DNA of 36,916 bases from SFTJ01 sp905210415 (GTDB lineage: Bacteria > Bacteroidota > Bacteroidia > Bacteroidales > Muribaculaceae): NCBI GenBank assembly GCA_902476295.1, contig CABSDC010000015.1, positions 1-36,916 on the forward strand, written 5' to 3'. The notes under the pieces are model-generated. The model was not told the origin of the DNA, ran no database searches, and saw only the letters and a program-made list of their open reading frames with translations. Both the position numbers and the translations under genes were made by a program. Positions 1 to 10,053 of this stretch are shown here, piece by piece; positions within the stretch are counted from its first letter, which is position 1, and the number at the start of each line of letters is the position of its first letter.

Positions 1-2
1 CT

Positions 3-10
3 TACTTTTG
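3..10 (+). promoter_or_regulatory. Putative Bacteroidetes -7 promoter box for the first SusC operon
   Basis: TACTTTTG matches the Bacteroidetes sigma-ABfr -7 consensus TAnnTTTG at every fixed base. Transcription would start near position 17, leaving a leader of about 90 bases before the SusC ATG at 106. The matching -33 element would lie outside the window, so it cannot be checked. An 8-base match can occur by chance; the position just ahead of a SusC gene is what supports it. Confidence 0.45.
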
Positions 11-20
11 AAAAAATAAA

Positions 21-49
21 CCCGAAGTCCAATTTCACAGGGCTTCGGG
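21..49 (+). promoter_or_regulatory. Leader hairpin at the 5' end of the SusC mRNA
   Basis: CCCGAAGTCC (21-30) can pair with GGGCTTCGGG (40-49), giving a 10-bp stem with one G-U pair and a 9-base loop. It sits immediately after the predicted transcription start. On the plus strand no T-run follows, so it does not look like a terminator for this direction. It may stabilise the 5' end of the transcript or act in leader-based control of the susC gene, but the function is not known. Confidence 0.45.
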
Positions 50-105
50 CAGGGTATTTATGCTCTTTGGAGTTTTACCGGACAGCAATAGATAAAAATA
101 CAGAA

Positions 106-3100
106 ATGAAGTTGAAAAGAATTTTAATCGCCTCTATGATTCTTGTATTCCTCGCCGTGTCACAAACGGTGCTTGCCCAAGCATTCACAGTGCAAGGCAG
201 AGTCGTTGACGAGAGCGGAGAGCCAATGATTGGAGTAGCTGTTATAAACAAAGACGGCAAAGCAATCGGCGTTACAGACGAAAACGGAAGATATTCAGTT
301 GAGTTGAATTCACCTACTCGATTGAAATTCTCGTTTGTAGGAACCGAGACAATTACACTCGATGCACGAAAATCAATGCAAAAAGACATTGTCTTGCGAC
401 AATCATCCACAGCTCTTGAAGACGTGGTAGTGGTGGGATACGGCACACAAAAGAAAATAAACCTCACCGGCGCCGTGCAAAGCATCAGCAGCAAAGATAT
501 TTTGAGAGCCAATGTGTCGAACGGTTCTTCTGCCCTCCAAGGCATCGTGCCTGGACTTACCGCAGTGCAATCATCGGGACAACCTGGCAACGACCAAGCA
601 TCACTCAAACTCTGAGGCTTGGGTTCGCTCAACTCCTCAACTTCACCACTTATTCTCATTGATGGCGTAGAAGGTGATTTCAACAGAATCGACCTCAACA
701 GCATCGAATCGATATCAGTGCTTAAGGATGCCGCCTCAGCGTCGATCTACGGTTCACGTGCATCAAACGGCGTAATCCTTATTACTACAAAGCGCGGCCT
801 CGAAGGCAAGCCTACAGTAACATTCAACGGCTACTTGGGTCTCAACACCCCAACAACACTACCAGAGCCAGCAACGGCTATCGAATATATGCAAGCCGTG
901 GACGTTGCTCTCCAAAACGCATTGCAACAACCACTTTACACCAACGTAATTGAAATATACAAAAACGGCGGCGTAGACCAAACCAACTATTACGACACCG
1001 ATTGGCGCAAAGAAGTTATCAAAAGCTCTGCACTTGTGCAAAACTACTCTGTGGGCGTGAGTGGTGGTAGCGAGTTCCTTAAAGTCTTCGCATCGGCAGG
1101 CTACTACTTGCAAGACGGTTTGATAGACAACAATAAATTCTCTCGCACATCATTGCGATTGAATTCAGATATGAAAATCAACGATTGGGTGAAATTGGGT
1201 GTCGACGCCAGCGTGCGTCAAGCCAACGCCACATCGCCAGTTATGGATAGCGCTGCCAATATCATCGGCAAAGCGTTGACAATGACTCCTATCATGTCGG
1301 GCATCAACGCCGACGGAACATACGGATACGGCATCAACGGCACAAACCCTATAGCAATGGTGAGAACCGGTTGCACAACAAACAGCACTGCGCCAGAATA
1401 CCTCATCAAGACATCGATGACTATCACCCCATTAAAGGGTCTTACCCTATACGCAGCATACACTTGGAAGCGCAACGATAGTGAGACAAACGCTTTCGTT
1501 AAGCCTTACGACACCTATGAGAACGGGACATTTAAAGGCTCGTTTCCTACAACAGGTTCATCAAAGTCGGAACAACGCACCAAGCAAGTGCGCAAGCAAT
1601 ATGACTTGACTGGCACATACGAAAACACCTTCGGCAAAAATTATCTGAAAGTGCTTATGGGTTTCCAATCAGAAGAGCTCAACTATTCATATCTGATTGC
1701 CGGACGCAAAAACTACTATTATGAAGGCTATGAAGACCTTAACAACGGTGATGCTGCAACGATGACAAACTCAAGCGCTCGTCACTCTTGGGCTATGCTA
1801 TCATATCTATTCCGTGTGAACTATTCTTTCGACAACAAATACCTCTTTGAAGTCAACGGTCGCTACGACGGCACATCACGCTTCATTGGCAGCAATCGTT
1901 GGGGTTTCTTTCCTTCAGTATCTGCCGGATGGAGAATTTCGCAAGAGTCATTCTGGGAATCAGCAAAAGGCGTTATGGACAACTTCAAGCTTAGAGCTTC
2001 TTATGGTCTGCTAGGCAACCAAGCCATTAGCAGCTACTACCCATATTCTGCATCTATCGGTAGTGCTACAGGCTACGGATATTGGTTCGATAAAGAATTC
2101 TCGCCAGGTGTAGCACAAACTCAACTTGCTTACCCTAATATCACTTGGGAAAAATCGCACCAATTCGACATCGGTATCGACTACGCATTCTTAAAGAGCA
2201 GACTTAGCGGTAGCTTCGACTACTATGTACGTAATATCAAAAATATGCTACAGCAATTCCCCGTACCTTTGTTCGTAGGCATGTCTTCTCCATGGGAGAA
2301 CGCAGGTTCGATGAGAAACAACGGTTGGGAATTATCAATCGCTTGGCAAGACAGAGTAGGCAACTTAGATTATTATATCAAAGGCAACATCTCTGATGTG
2401 AAAAACAAAGTAACCGACCTCTTCGGCAAAGAATACAAAGGCTCTACAACTCTCACCACCGAGGGCAAACCTTACGGATCGTGGTATGGATATGTAGCCG
2501 ACGGATACTTCACATCGCGCGAAGAGATCGAGGGCTCGCCAGTATACGGCGGCAACAAAGCCAACGTGGCTCCTGGCGACATCAAATACAAAGACATCTC
2601 TGGTCCAGACGGCGTTCCAGACGGTAAAATCGATAGTTACGACCGTAAAATTATCGGCAACCCAACTCCTCGATATGAATTTGGCTTGACACTCGGTCTG
2701 CAATGGAAAGGCATCGACTTCTCAGCGTTTTTCCAAGGCGTAGGCAAGAAAGACGTCTACTATTCTGGTGCTGGTGCAAGAGCATTGTGTGGCAACTATA
2801 CAATCTACAAATACCAGTTTGACTATTGGACTCCAGAGAACACCGACGCTAAGTTCCCTCGTCTGCTCGAAGACCCAAACGCAACCAACCCCAACAACAT
2901 GATTTCATCATTCTGGGTGAAGAGCGGAGCATACTGCCGACTTAAGAACATCGTTATCGGATACACACTGCCTTCTGCAATCACAAAGCCTGCACATATC
3001 TCAAAGGTGAGATTCTATGCAAGCGCACAGAATTTGCTCACTCTGAAGAGCAATTTCTATGAAGGCTTCGACCCAGAGAGCAGCGTTAGCTCAGGAGCAA

Positions 3101-3153
3101 GTCTCTACCCTCTCAACAAGACATTCGTATTTGGCTTAAATGTTGAATTCTAA
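106..3153 (+). pseudogene. SusC-like TonB-dependent transporter, interrupted by one in-frame TGA
   Basis: This is an outer-membrane TonB-dependent transporter of the SusC/RagA family, which takes up oligomers together with a SusD lipoprotein. The start is set at the ATG at 106 because MKLKRILIASMILVFLAVSQ is a clean signal peptide; the upstream in-frame extension is leader sequence. A carboxypeptidase-regulatory-like domain (about residues 31-105) is followed by the VVVVGYGTQ segment and the plug, then a 22-strand-type barrel to the C-terminus. Codon 170 (613-615) is TGA, inside the plug. The same frame continues without further damage for 844 codons to TAA, giving about 1015 codons, normal for SusC. 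The intact SusC at 27521 has Arg164 at the matching place, so CGA or AGA to TGA is likely. As read, only a plug fragment would be made. The damage is either recent, a sequence error, or suppressed by readthrough. The SusD gene follows 14 bases downstream. Confidence 0.88.
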
Positions 3154-3167
3154 ATATCAAAAAAGCA

Positions 3168-4928
3168 ATGATTAAGACTATTTCAAAATATATTTTCATC
3201 TTCGCTGCAGCATTTGCAGCCGCTGGATGCTCCGACTTCCTCGACAAAGACAATCCAGCCTACGACAACGTTGGATTCTATAAGTCGGAGGCTGGATTGA
3301 AGGAAGGCGTGACAGGTGTTTACCAAAAGTTGTATTTCGATATGAACTGGGCTGTTCCAGCATGTATCGTGCTCGACCACTATACCGCCTACGGACTCGA
3401 ACAAGATGAAAACAAGAGCATTGGCGCTGGCGGAGCGCTCAACCCCGACAATGCAAAGATTCAAGCGTTCTGGACTGGCGAATACGGCATCATCGCACGT
3501 GCCAACTCAGTGATTGCCGGAGCTGAACCTGTCATCGAAACAATTTCTGACAAGGCTAAGCAATACTATGCCGAAGCCCGTGTACTCCGCGCTTACGCAT
3601 ACTACAATCTGATTTCCGCTTTCGGCGATGTGCCATTTTTCACTGCCCCTGTCACCAGAGAACAGTATAAAGCCAGCCACACACCAAAGGGCGAAATCAT
3701 AGAATATCTCACCAAGGACCTCAACGATGCTGCCGATTTTCTTCCTTGGACAGCAACCGAGCGCGGACGTATAGACAAATCCGTTGCCTACGGCCTTATC
3801 TCACGCATCTGCTTGTTTGCCGGAAGCTTCAACGTTGACAGCAAAGGACAAGATTATTTCCGTCAAGCAGCCGAAGCAGCATCTAAAGTGATGGGGAAAC
3901 GTCACCTTGCAAATGATTTCAACGACTTGTTCAACCTTACTGGCCAAGCAAAAAGCGACGTGAGAGACGAGTGTCTATGGGAACTGATGTATTCCACTTC
4001 TGGCTCTAAAAAACTGCACACCGTGGGCTATGGTCACTCATCGCGCAACTATGGTTCTTCTGTGCGTTTTCCAAGCAGCCTTATCGTTGACACATATGAA
4101 TGCATCGACGGCAAGCGCATCGACGAGTCGCCTCTCTACGACCCAAAACACCCAACCATGAATCGCGACCCACGTTTCAAGGCCACTCTTGCCGGACACA
4201 TGGATACCGTCAACTACACCAACACAGATGGCAGCAATCCTTTGAAATGCATTCTCAACATCTATGATGCCAAGACAAGATTCTATCCTCGCCGCAACAA
4301 GTGGTATAACGCCAACAATGTTGACGTGACAGGCACAAGCCCTTCTCTTGTAAACAACGGCGTAGGTTATGTATGGCGCAAATATGCAAACGAAACCGCT
4401 GAACAATTGATGAGCTCTTCTACCAACCTCATCCTTATGCGCTATGCCGAAATCTTGCTCAACTATGCCGAAGCGAAGATTGAACTCGGAGAATTAGACG
4501 AAACCGTATACACAGCAATCAACGAATTGCGCCATCGTGCCGGAATGCCCAATGTTTCTGACGACAGAATCGGCAATGTTGACAAAATGAAACAATTGGT
4601 GCGCCGCGAACGTAAAGTGGAATTTGCACTTGAAGGTCTGTTATTCGTCGACGTGCGCCGTTGGGGCATTGGCGACTTGATCAACGGACAACCTTCTTAC
4701 GGACAACCATTGCCAGAGATTCGCTATGAGGGTCTCTCAGAAACCGACATTCCTAACTTTAAGACCTCTGCCCGCAGCGACCTCAACGACGTTCCTTCAT
4801 ACGAAGCATACAAAGAGAAACTGCGCGTACGCGACAAAAACAGATTCTGGGCTCCTCGATTCACATGGTGGCCAATTCCTCGCCTTGAAACCGACCGCGA
4901 CCCGAACCTTACCAATCCTGACTATTAA
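3168..4928 (+). CDS. SusD/RagB family outer-membrane lipoprotein
   Basis: This is the surface glycan-binding lipoprotein that caps its SusC partner. The N-terminus is a lipoprotein signal peptide ending in AAAGC, which makes Cys21 the lipidated residue, followed by SDFLD, a common SusD start. The helical TPR core is visible in YYAEARVLRAYAYYNLI (about residue 127) and in the C-terminal RYAEILLNYAEAKIELG stretch. The family hallmarks RRERKVEFALEG and DVRRWG follow, and the protein ends with a WPIP...NP..TNPDY tail, as is usual. At 586 residues it is of normal length. It starts 14 bases after the interrupted SusC gene and 12 bases before the next gene, so it is in the same operon. It is intact, so binding could persist even if its SusC partner is lost. 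The ligand cannot be read from sequence. Confidence 0.95.
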   Translation: MIKTISKYIFIFAAAFAAAGCSDFLDKDNPAYDNVGFYKSEAGLKEGVTGVYQKLYFDMNWAVPACIVLDHYTAYGLEQDENKSIGAGGALNPDNAKIQAFWTGEYGIIARANSVIAGAEPVIETISDKAKQYYAEARVLRAYAYYNLISAFGDVPFFTAPVTREQYKASHTPKGEIIEYLTKDLNDAADFLPWTATERGRIDKSVAYGLISRICLFAGSFNVDSKGQDYFRQAAEAASKVMGKRHLANDFNDLFNLTGQAKSDVRDECLWELMYSTSGSKKLHTVGYGHSSRNYGSSVRFPSSLIVDTYECIDGKRIDESPLYDPKHPTMNRDPRFKATLAGHMDTVNYTNTDGSNPLKCILNIYDAKTRFYPRRNKWYNANNVDVTGTSPSLVNNGVGYVWRKYANETAEQLMSSSTNLILMRYAEILLNYAEAKIELGELDETVYTAINELRHRAGMPNVSDDRIGNVDKMKQLVRRERKVEFALEGLLFVDVRRWGIGDLINGQPSYGQPLPEIRYEGLSETDIPNFKTSARSDLNDVPSYEAYKEKLRVRDKNRFWAPRFTWWPIPRLETDRDPNLTNPDY

Positions 4929-4940
4929 TACTAAACAACC

Positions 4941-6977
4941 ATGACATACAAACTTGTCATATCAGCTATCATAGCATCGTCACTATCGACACTGCCAGCC
5001 ATTGCCAAGACCACTGTGACCAAAGGTGACGGAATCATCCGCATCGCCAACCAACATGTCGCTATGGAATTTGCCGACAAAGGCTCTTTCGACATCGTTT
5101 CGATGAAATGCGCAGGCACTGAAATGGTGAAAACGGGCGACAACAGCCAGCCTTGGAGCTTGACGTACCTCGGAGAACAGGGCGAAACTCCTACTATCGA
5201 ACCTCGCTATGCCGTATATAACGGCTGGCGAGAAGAAGATAGCGACACAGCAAAAACCATTGTATTCACATGGCACACCCGCCTCAAATATGATGGCAAC
5301 AACTATTCTGTGGAGATGCGTGTGTCGTTGGGCGACAATTCCGACCTTGTGCGTTGGGACCTATCGGCCAACGTGCCTCAAAATTGGACTATAACCAATT
5401 TCGTTTTCCCCAGCATCGCCATAGACTCTCCTATTGCTGGCAAAGTAATCACACCTGGCGGATGGGGAAATGAATACGAACTGAAAAAGAATGGCGACTA
5501 CGAAGCCAACTACCCATCATGGAACGCATCAATGCAGATGATTATGCTCGACTCTAAGAAGGGCACATTCTATTTTTCGCCAGAAGACCGTAATGCTTGC
5601 GGCAAAATGATGCGCATCAGAGAGAAAGACGGAGCTGTAAGCTTCCGCACCGAAGTGGCTGCATCATACGGCTGGACCGATAAAACGACACACCGATTCA
5701 ATGTGCCTTGGACAACAGTCACTGGCGCCATTGCCGGCAGTTGGAGCGAGGCTGCAGTGAAGTGGTATCGCCCATTTGCGCTCACCACTCCGTGGGGCAA
5801 TAAGACACTAAAAGAACGCAACATACCAGAATGGCTGGAGAAGAAAGACTTGTGGATGCGCGCCAAATATCTTGGCGACACCACCGTGATAGCCGTAAAC
5901 AAAGCCATCGACTATTTCGGCGGCAGCATCTGCTTCCACTGGTATTTCTGGCATCACCATAGCTACGATTCTCACTATCCCGACTATTTCCCGGCAAACC
6001 CTAAATTCGAGCCTATCGTACAACAGGTGAGAAAACGCGGATGCCAAGTGCTTCCATACATCAACGGACGCCTTTGGGATCCAGGCACAGAGAGTTATAT
6101 CGCCCGCAACGGCAAAGAAGCCTCTTGCCGACGCCCCGATGGTGCACTCTACACCGAAGTGTATCCTACTTCAATTGTTCCTAACACCGTCACCTGTCCG
6201 TCTTCGCCAATTTGGAAAAACATAATTCTCGAACTGGCCGACAGCATTCAAGACCGTCTGCACACCAATGGTCTTTACATCGACCAAGTGGCAGCCGCTG
6301 CGCCCTACCCTTGCTATGCCAGCAACCACAATCACCCTGCTGGAGGTGGCGAATTCTGGTATCATTCTTACCGCGACATGATGACCGAATTGCGCGAAAA
6401 GCATTTGCGTAAAGACAACATCGTGTTTTCTGAAGAAAATGCCGAATGCTACATACCTTGCTTCGACATCCTTTTGACAGTGAACACGCCGCACAACCCA
6501 GAGTGCCGCATCGTTCCACTATTCCCTCTGATTTATTCAGACCGTGTGCTGACATGCGCCTATACCTATTCGCCTTACACCGACGTTACAAAAGGCGAAT
6601 TCCGCTACCAAAACATGCAATGTTTCCTCTATGGATCGCAACTTGGATGGGTAGACCCACGCTTGCTATGGGTGAACGAGAAGTCGGAATATGAGGCAGT
6701 GTTCCTACGCAACCTCACAAATCTGCGCAAGAAGCAGCACGATGTGTTCACCGGCGGACGCTACATTTCGGAAGTAATCCCTACTGGCGATAATCCTATA
6801 GTGGATGTCCACACATTTGGCAAAGACTATGTTGTGAAAGGCGCCATCTGGGAAAGTCCTAAAGGAAAACGTGTGATGTATGTTGTAAACAGCGACAGCG
6901 TGCAACACACTGTGACATTGCCTAACGGACAAACTTTGACAATCGAACCAATTACTGGCATTAGAATAAACTTATAG
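4941..6977 (+). CDS. Putative secreted TIM-barrel glycoside hydrolase (DUF6259-like)
   Basis: The 678-residue protein has a Sec signal peptide ending near AIAK (residue 23) with no lipobox. Residues about 25-290 form a beta-rich N-terminal domain. From about residue 315 a TIM-barrel-like part begins, with FHWYFWHHHSYDSHYPDYF, QVLPYINGRLWDPGT, GLYIDQV (Asp448) and VFSEENAECY (Glu498/Glu499). Asp448 and one of these Glu residues are my candidates for the catalytic pair, placed as in clan-A or clan-D type barrels. The sequence style fits the DUF6259 family found in Bacteroidetes polysaccharide loci; I recall this from memory and did not search. There is no T9SS-like tail, so the periplasm is the likely place of action. 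It lies 12 bases after SusD and 2 bases before the phosphodiester glycosidase gene. No substrate is known to me. Confidence 0.75.
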   Translation: MTYKLVISAIIASSLSTLPAIAKTTVTKGDGIIRIANQHVAMEFADKGSFDIVSMKCAGTEMVKTGDNSQPWSLTYLGEQGETPTIEPRYAVYNGWREEDSDTAKTIVFTWHTRLKYDGNNYSVEMRVSLGDNSDLVRWDLSANVPQNWTITNFVFPSIAIDSPIAGKVITPGGWGNEYELKKNGDYEANYPSWNASMQMIMLDSKKGTFYFSPEDRNACGKMMRIREKDGAVSFRTEVAASYGWTDKTTHRFNVPWTTVTGAIAGSWSEAAVKWYRPFALTTPWGNKTLKERNIPEWLEKKDLWMRAKYLGDTTVIAVNKAIDYFGGSICFHWYFWHHHSYDSHYPDYFPANPKFEPIVQQVRKRGCQVLPYINGRLWDPGTESYIARNGKEASCRRPDGALYTEVYPTSIVPNTVTCPSSPIWKNIILELADSIQDRLHTNGLYIDQVAAAAPYPCYASNHNHPAGGGEFWYHSYRDMMTELREKHLRKDNIVFSEENAECYIPCFDILLTVNTPHNPECRIVPLFPLIYSDRVLTCAYTYSPYTDVTKGEFRYQNMQCFLYGSQLGWVDPRLLWVNEKSEYEAVFLRNLTNLRKKQHDVFTGGRYISEVIPTGDNPIVDVHTFGKDYVVKGAIWESPKGKRVMYVVNSDSVQHTVTLPNGQTLTIEPITGIRINL

Positions 6978-6979
6978 CA

Positions 6980-8665
6980 ATGAGAACTATCACATTTGCA
7001 ATATTAATATCTTTATCTTCAGCAGTCTTTGCCCAAACATCCTCAAAATGGACGGTGTTGGGCAAGGAATATGCTGTAGACACGCTGAAACATTGCCAAA
7101 TAGGCCCTGGCACAACCCTTACCATAGTGGATCTGACAGGACCAAACAAGCAACGCGTGTTCTACACCACCACTGATCTCACCAATCCAATCGTGGAGAT
7201 AAAGACCATTTGCGGCAAAAATAATCTGAAGAGCAATCTCACAATTCCGCAAATGATAGAAAACAACGGCGACAAAGCAAATGAATACTTTGTCGGAGTG
7301 AATGCCGACCTATTTTCTGCCAACGGACCTATCGGCACCACCGTGGTAGGCTCAGAGATATTCAAAACTGCCCGCACCACCACAGGATGGTATTCCGTAG
7401 GAGCTGATGCCAGCAAGAAACTGCACTACGGACAATTCTACACAACCTTCAAACTTACATCAGCCACCGCAGGGCAAATGTCGGCAAAAAGCGTTAATAC
7501 GCCACGCGAGTCAAACGACTTCGTTATCTACACCGACAAATACGGCACTTCTACAGGCACCAAGTCATCTGGCGTAGAAGTGGCTGCAGTAGCCATCGAC
7601 GGAGGACTCTCTGCTTATGGCACATCACGATTCCGAATCACAAGTCAGCCACAGACCAACGTTGGAAACATGGCAATTCCAGCAAACGGCATCGTTTTCT
7701 CTGCCAACGCATCATGGTATATGGAACCTCTGCAAAAACTGCAGATTGGCGACATTGTAGAAATAACACCTACATTCACCATCAATGGTAAAGTAGTAGA
7801 CCAAATCACAGAGATGAGCGGAGGTTGCCCGATGATTCTGCAAGACGGACAAATTCTCGACACCGATAAAGTGCTTGACCATCTCTCATACCGACGCCCT
7901 CGCACAGCCATTGGCACAGACAAATCAGGCAATAAAATGACCTTGATGGTTGTTGACGGCGACAAGTTTAATTCCAGCATCTCCGACGGTGTTACATCAA
8001 AAGAATTGGCTGGAATGATGCTGATGGCAGGATGCAACAATGCACTGAATTTTGACGGAGGCGGCTCTTCTACAATCTATTCAGAAATTCTCGGCACACT
8101 CAATCGCCCAAGCGACGGCAGTCTGCGAAAAGTGAGAAACGGATGGTTTCTGACAGCACACAAAACAACCGACACCGACGTAGCGACAATTGCTTTTTCC
8201 GACTATGCAAAAAACATAAATGTCAGTGAGGCCTACCAACCAATAGTCTACGGATATAACAACAAAGGTTATCTCATCAACGTCAATCTTTCTGATTGTC
8301 TGTTGTCGTGCACACCAAGCAACGGCGTGGAGATTTCCGGCAATACGGCCACATTTAACGCAGCAGGCATCTACAACTTAGAAGCCACTTACGGATCTGC
8401 AACGACATCAATGACCATAAACGTTAGCGATAAAGCAGGGATATCAGCCATCGCAGGCGATGAACTAAGCATCAGATGTCTTGACTCCGAAGTAGAGGTA
8501 TCAATGCCCTACGAATCAGAGGTGCGCCTGTTAAACAGTATGGGAGTGTGCCTGAAAACAGAAAAATTCATCATCGGCATCAACCACCTCACCACATCAG
8601 GACTAACCCCAGGGCTATACTTTATAGCAACAGAAAAAGAAATCATAAAAATTATAATCAAATAA
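6980..8665 (+). CDS. Phosphodiester glycosidase (NAGPA/DUF2233 family), T9SS-like tail
   Basis: NAGPA-family enzymes hydrolyse sugar-1-phosphodiester bonds; the best known is the human mannose-6-phosphate uncovering enzyme. Residues 1-18 are a signal peptide (SAVFAQ). The family motifs are all present: VGVNADLF (Asn108) followed by GPIGTTVVG, SGGCPMILQDG (280-290), RRPRTAIG (about 305-312), VVDGDKF (Asp327), and NFDGGGSS with Asp359, the strongest signature of the fold. After about residue 395 comes an Ig-like domain containing YGYNNKGYLI, which resembles the matching region of the second NAGPA protein at 24602-27100. The last 75 residues (from about GISAIAG) look like a T9SS C-terminal domain ending in GLYFIATEKEIIKIIIK, so surface or extracellular delivery is likely. 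The start lies 2 bases after the previous stop, implying translational coupling. In bacteria the substrate is uncertain; wall teichoic acid-like or glycosyl-1-phosphate polymers are candidates. Confidence 0.88.
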   Translation: MRTITFAILISLSSAVFAQTSSKWTVLGKEYAVDTLKHCQIGPGTTLTIVDLTGPNKQRVFYTTTDLTNPIVEIKTICGKNNLKSNLTIPQMIENNGDKANEYFVGVNADLFSANGPIGTTVVGSEIFKTARTTTGWYSVGADASKKLHYGQFYTTFKLTSATAGQMSAKSVNTPRESNDFVIYTDKYGTSTGTKSSGVEVAAVAIDGGLSAYGTSRFRITSQPQTNVGNMAIPANGIVFSANASWYMEPLQKLQIGDIVEITPTFTINGKVVDQITEMSGGCPMILQDGQILDTDKVLDHLSYRRPRTAIGTDKSGNKMTLMVVDGDKFNSSISDGVTSKELAGMMLMAGCNNALNFDGGGSSTIYSEILGTLNRPSDGSLRKVRNGWFLTAHKTTDTDVATIAFSDYAKNINVSEAYQPIVYGYNNKGYLINVNLSDCLLSCTPSNGVEISGNTATFNAAGIYNLEATYGSATTSMTINVSDKAGISAIAGDELSIRCLDSEVEVSMPYESEVRLLNSMGVCLKTEKFIIGINHLTTSGLTPGLYFIATEKEIIKIIIK

Positions 8666-8696
8666 CTATTTCTATAACTAATTAAAACAAAACAAA

Positions 8697-9980
8697 ATGA
8701 GAACAAATATACTCTTTGGTGCAGCATTAATCGCCAGCTTAGCGATATCTGCCCCTGCAGCAAATGCAAAATCATCGATGGACCACAATCTAAAATGTCT
8801 CTGGATGAACACCGACGTGGCTCCACTCCACACCTCTGCACGTCAGGGCGTGGCTGTAAACGGCAAATTCTATCTTCAAAACAAAGACACTCAGAAAATC
8901 GAAATCTGGGATCAAACAGGAAAGATAGGAGAACTTGAATCAGGCAAAGGCACCAACATCACTCGCGACGATGCCGGCAACATCATTGTACGCACAGGCG
9001 AATTCAACACAAACTATAGCGTAAACAAGGGCGTGAGAATCATCTCTACAACAGGCGAAGTTAAAGATTTTGATATAGCAGGTATTCCTGGTGGACGTGC
9101 CGACTTTTGGGGACACGTTTCTGGCAATGTAATGTCGAAAGAAGGTGGCATACTCTATATGGGAACAATGTGGCAAGCAAAGATGATTGAAGTGCCAATG
9201 AAAAACGGTGCTCAAGATGTAGAAAACACATTCCCTTACACCTTCGTTCCTAACACTGCTGTGAAAGTTGATGGCACATTCTCAACAACACACCTTATCA
9301 GCTGCTATGGATTCGACAAAACTTCTATCGCTCTTTTGTCACCACACGCCAATAAGACTAACACTACTTCAGGTAACGGAAATTCTATCTACCGTCTCAC
9401 TCTTGACGAAGACGACAACTGGGTTCCATCTGGATTCTATGTAACACCTAACCACAATGGTTGCACAGGCTTTGAGATTTTCCAACTAAACGGCAAGGAA
9501 TACATTGTATACTCTACTGGCTCAAACAATGCCGACGGATTCTCTGTTGCCAAGCTTCAAGTTAAGGAAACACCAGCCAACGAAGACACCGATAAAAATG
9601 TTCGCATTTCTACAAAATATGCCAAAATGAAGGAAGACGGTTCTGACGTGCTTTTCAAGAACAATGCATTCTACGGAAACCATTTCACAGTAGAACCAGC
9701 AACAGAAAACTCTGTATACATCTATCAATACGTGCCTAACGCTTACATCGCTAAGTATGAACTCACAATCGAAAACTCTGCAGTTGAAAGCATCGAGGCC
9801 GATAATGATGTAGTTGTGTTCGGCGGTGAAAGCAAGATCATTATCGAAAGCGAAAAACTTGCATACGTTTACAACACAGCAGGTGCACTTGTTGCAACTG
9901 GTAAGGGCACCATCAACTGCGCTAACGGCATTTACATCGTAAAAGTAGGCAACAAAACAACTAAGGTTGTCGTTAAATAA
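8697..9980 (+). CDS. Secreted propeller-like protein of unknown function with T9SS-like tail
   Basis: I do not recognise a named enzyme family. The 427-residue protein has a signal peptide ending in AANAK (about residue 25). Residues about 35-340 are beta-rich, with repeated short segments such as GVAVNGKFYLQN, NITRDDAGNIIVRTG and QLNGKEYIVYSTG, the pattern of a beta-propeller. The last 75 residues (from AVESIEADND) form a T9SS-type sorting domain with YNTAGALVATGKG and GIYIVKVGNKTTKVVVK. It follows the phosphodiester glycosidase by 31 bases and is followed 22 bases later by a terminator hairpin, so it is probably the last strongly transcribed gene of the first operon segment. A role in binding substrate at the surface is a guess. 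Similar propeller-like material is also present in the amidase and in the PKD lipoprotein of this window. Confidence 0.8.
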   Translation: MRTNILFGAALIASLAISAPAANAKSSMDHNLKCLWMNTDVAPLHTSARQGVAVNGKFYLQNKDTQKIEIWDQTGKIGELESGKGTNITRDDAGNIIVRTGEFNTNYSVNKGVRIISTTGEVKDFDIAGIPGGRADFWGHVSGNVMSKEGGILYMGTMWQAKMIEVPMKNGAQDVENTFPYTFVPNTAVKVDGTFSTTHLISCYGFDKTSIALLSPHANKTNTTSGNGNSIYRLTLDEDDNWVPSGFYVTPNHNGCTGFEIFQLNGKEYIVYSTGSNNADGFSVAKLQVKETPANEDTDKNVRISTKYAKMKEDGSDVLFKNNAFYGNHFTVEPATENSVYIYQYVPNAYIAKYELTIENSAVESIEADNDVVVFGGESKIIIESEKLAYVYNTAGALVATGKGTINCANGIYIVKVGNKTTKVVVK

Positions 9981-10002
9981 ATATAGACATACTTAAATAA
10001 CC

Positions 10003-10053
10003 AATGGGAAAGACGCATTCTTATGGTTCTCATATGCGCCTTTCCCATTTTTT
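10003..10053 (+). terminator. Intrinsic terminator (or attenuator) just before the GH3 gene
   Basis: AATGGGAAAGACGCAT (10003-10018) pairs with ATGCGCCTTTCCCATT (10034-10049), a 16-bp stem with one A-C mismatch and a 15-base loop, followed by TTTT. It is one of the strongest hairpins in the window. It ends 13 bases before the GH3 start codon at 10067, too close to leave room for a normal promoter, so GH3 expression would depend on readthrough. It also explains why an apparent upstream start for GH3 at 10004 is false. Confidence 0.85.

Noticed and set aside
11..49. Hairpin 21-49 as a minus-strand terminator (T-rich stretch at 20-11 on that strand)
   Set aside because: No minus-strand gene lies to its right; the adjoining -7 box and plus-strand SusC make a leader hairpin more likely.
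67..105. N-terminal extension of the first SusC from a TTG at 67
   Set aside because: The ATG at 106 starts a standard signal peptide; the extension would put a polar stretch ahead of it and is leader sequence.
613..615. TGA read as an amino acid by a variant genetic code
   Set aside because: Other genes in the window end at TGA in the normal way, and no selenocysteine-type context or family precedent exists for SusC.
619..3153. Separate gene starting at TTG 619
   Set aside because: It lacks a signal peptide and begins in the middle of the SusC plug; it is in the same frame as 106-615 and is the rest of one interrupted gene.
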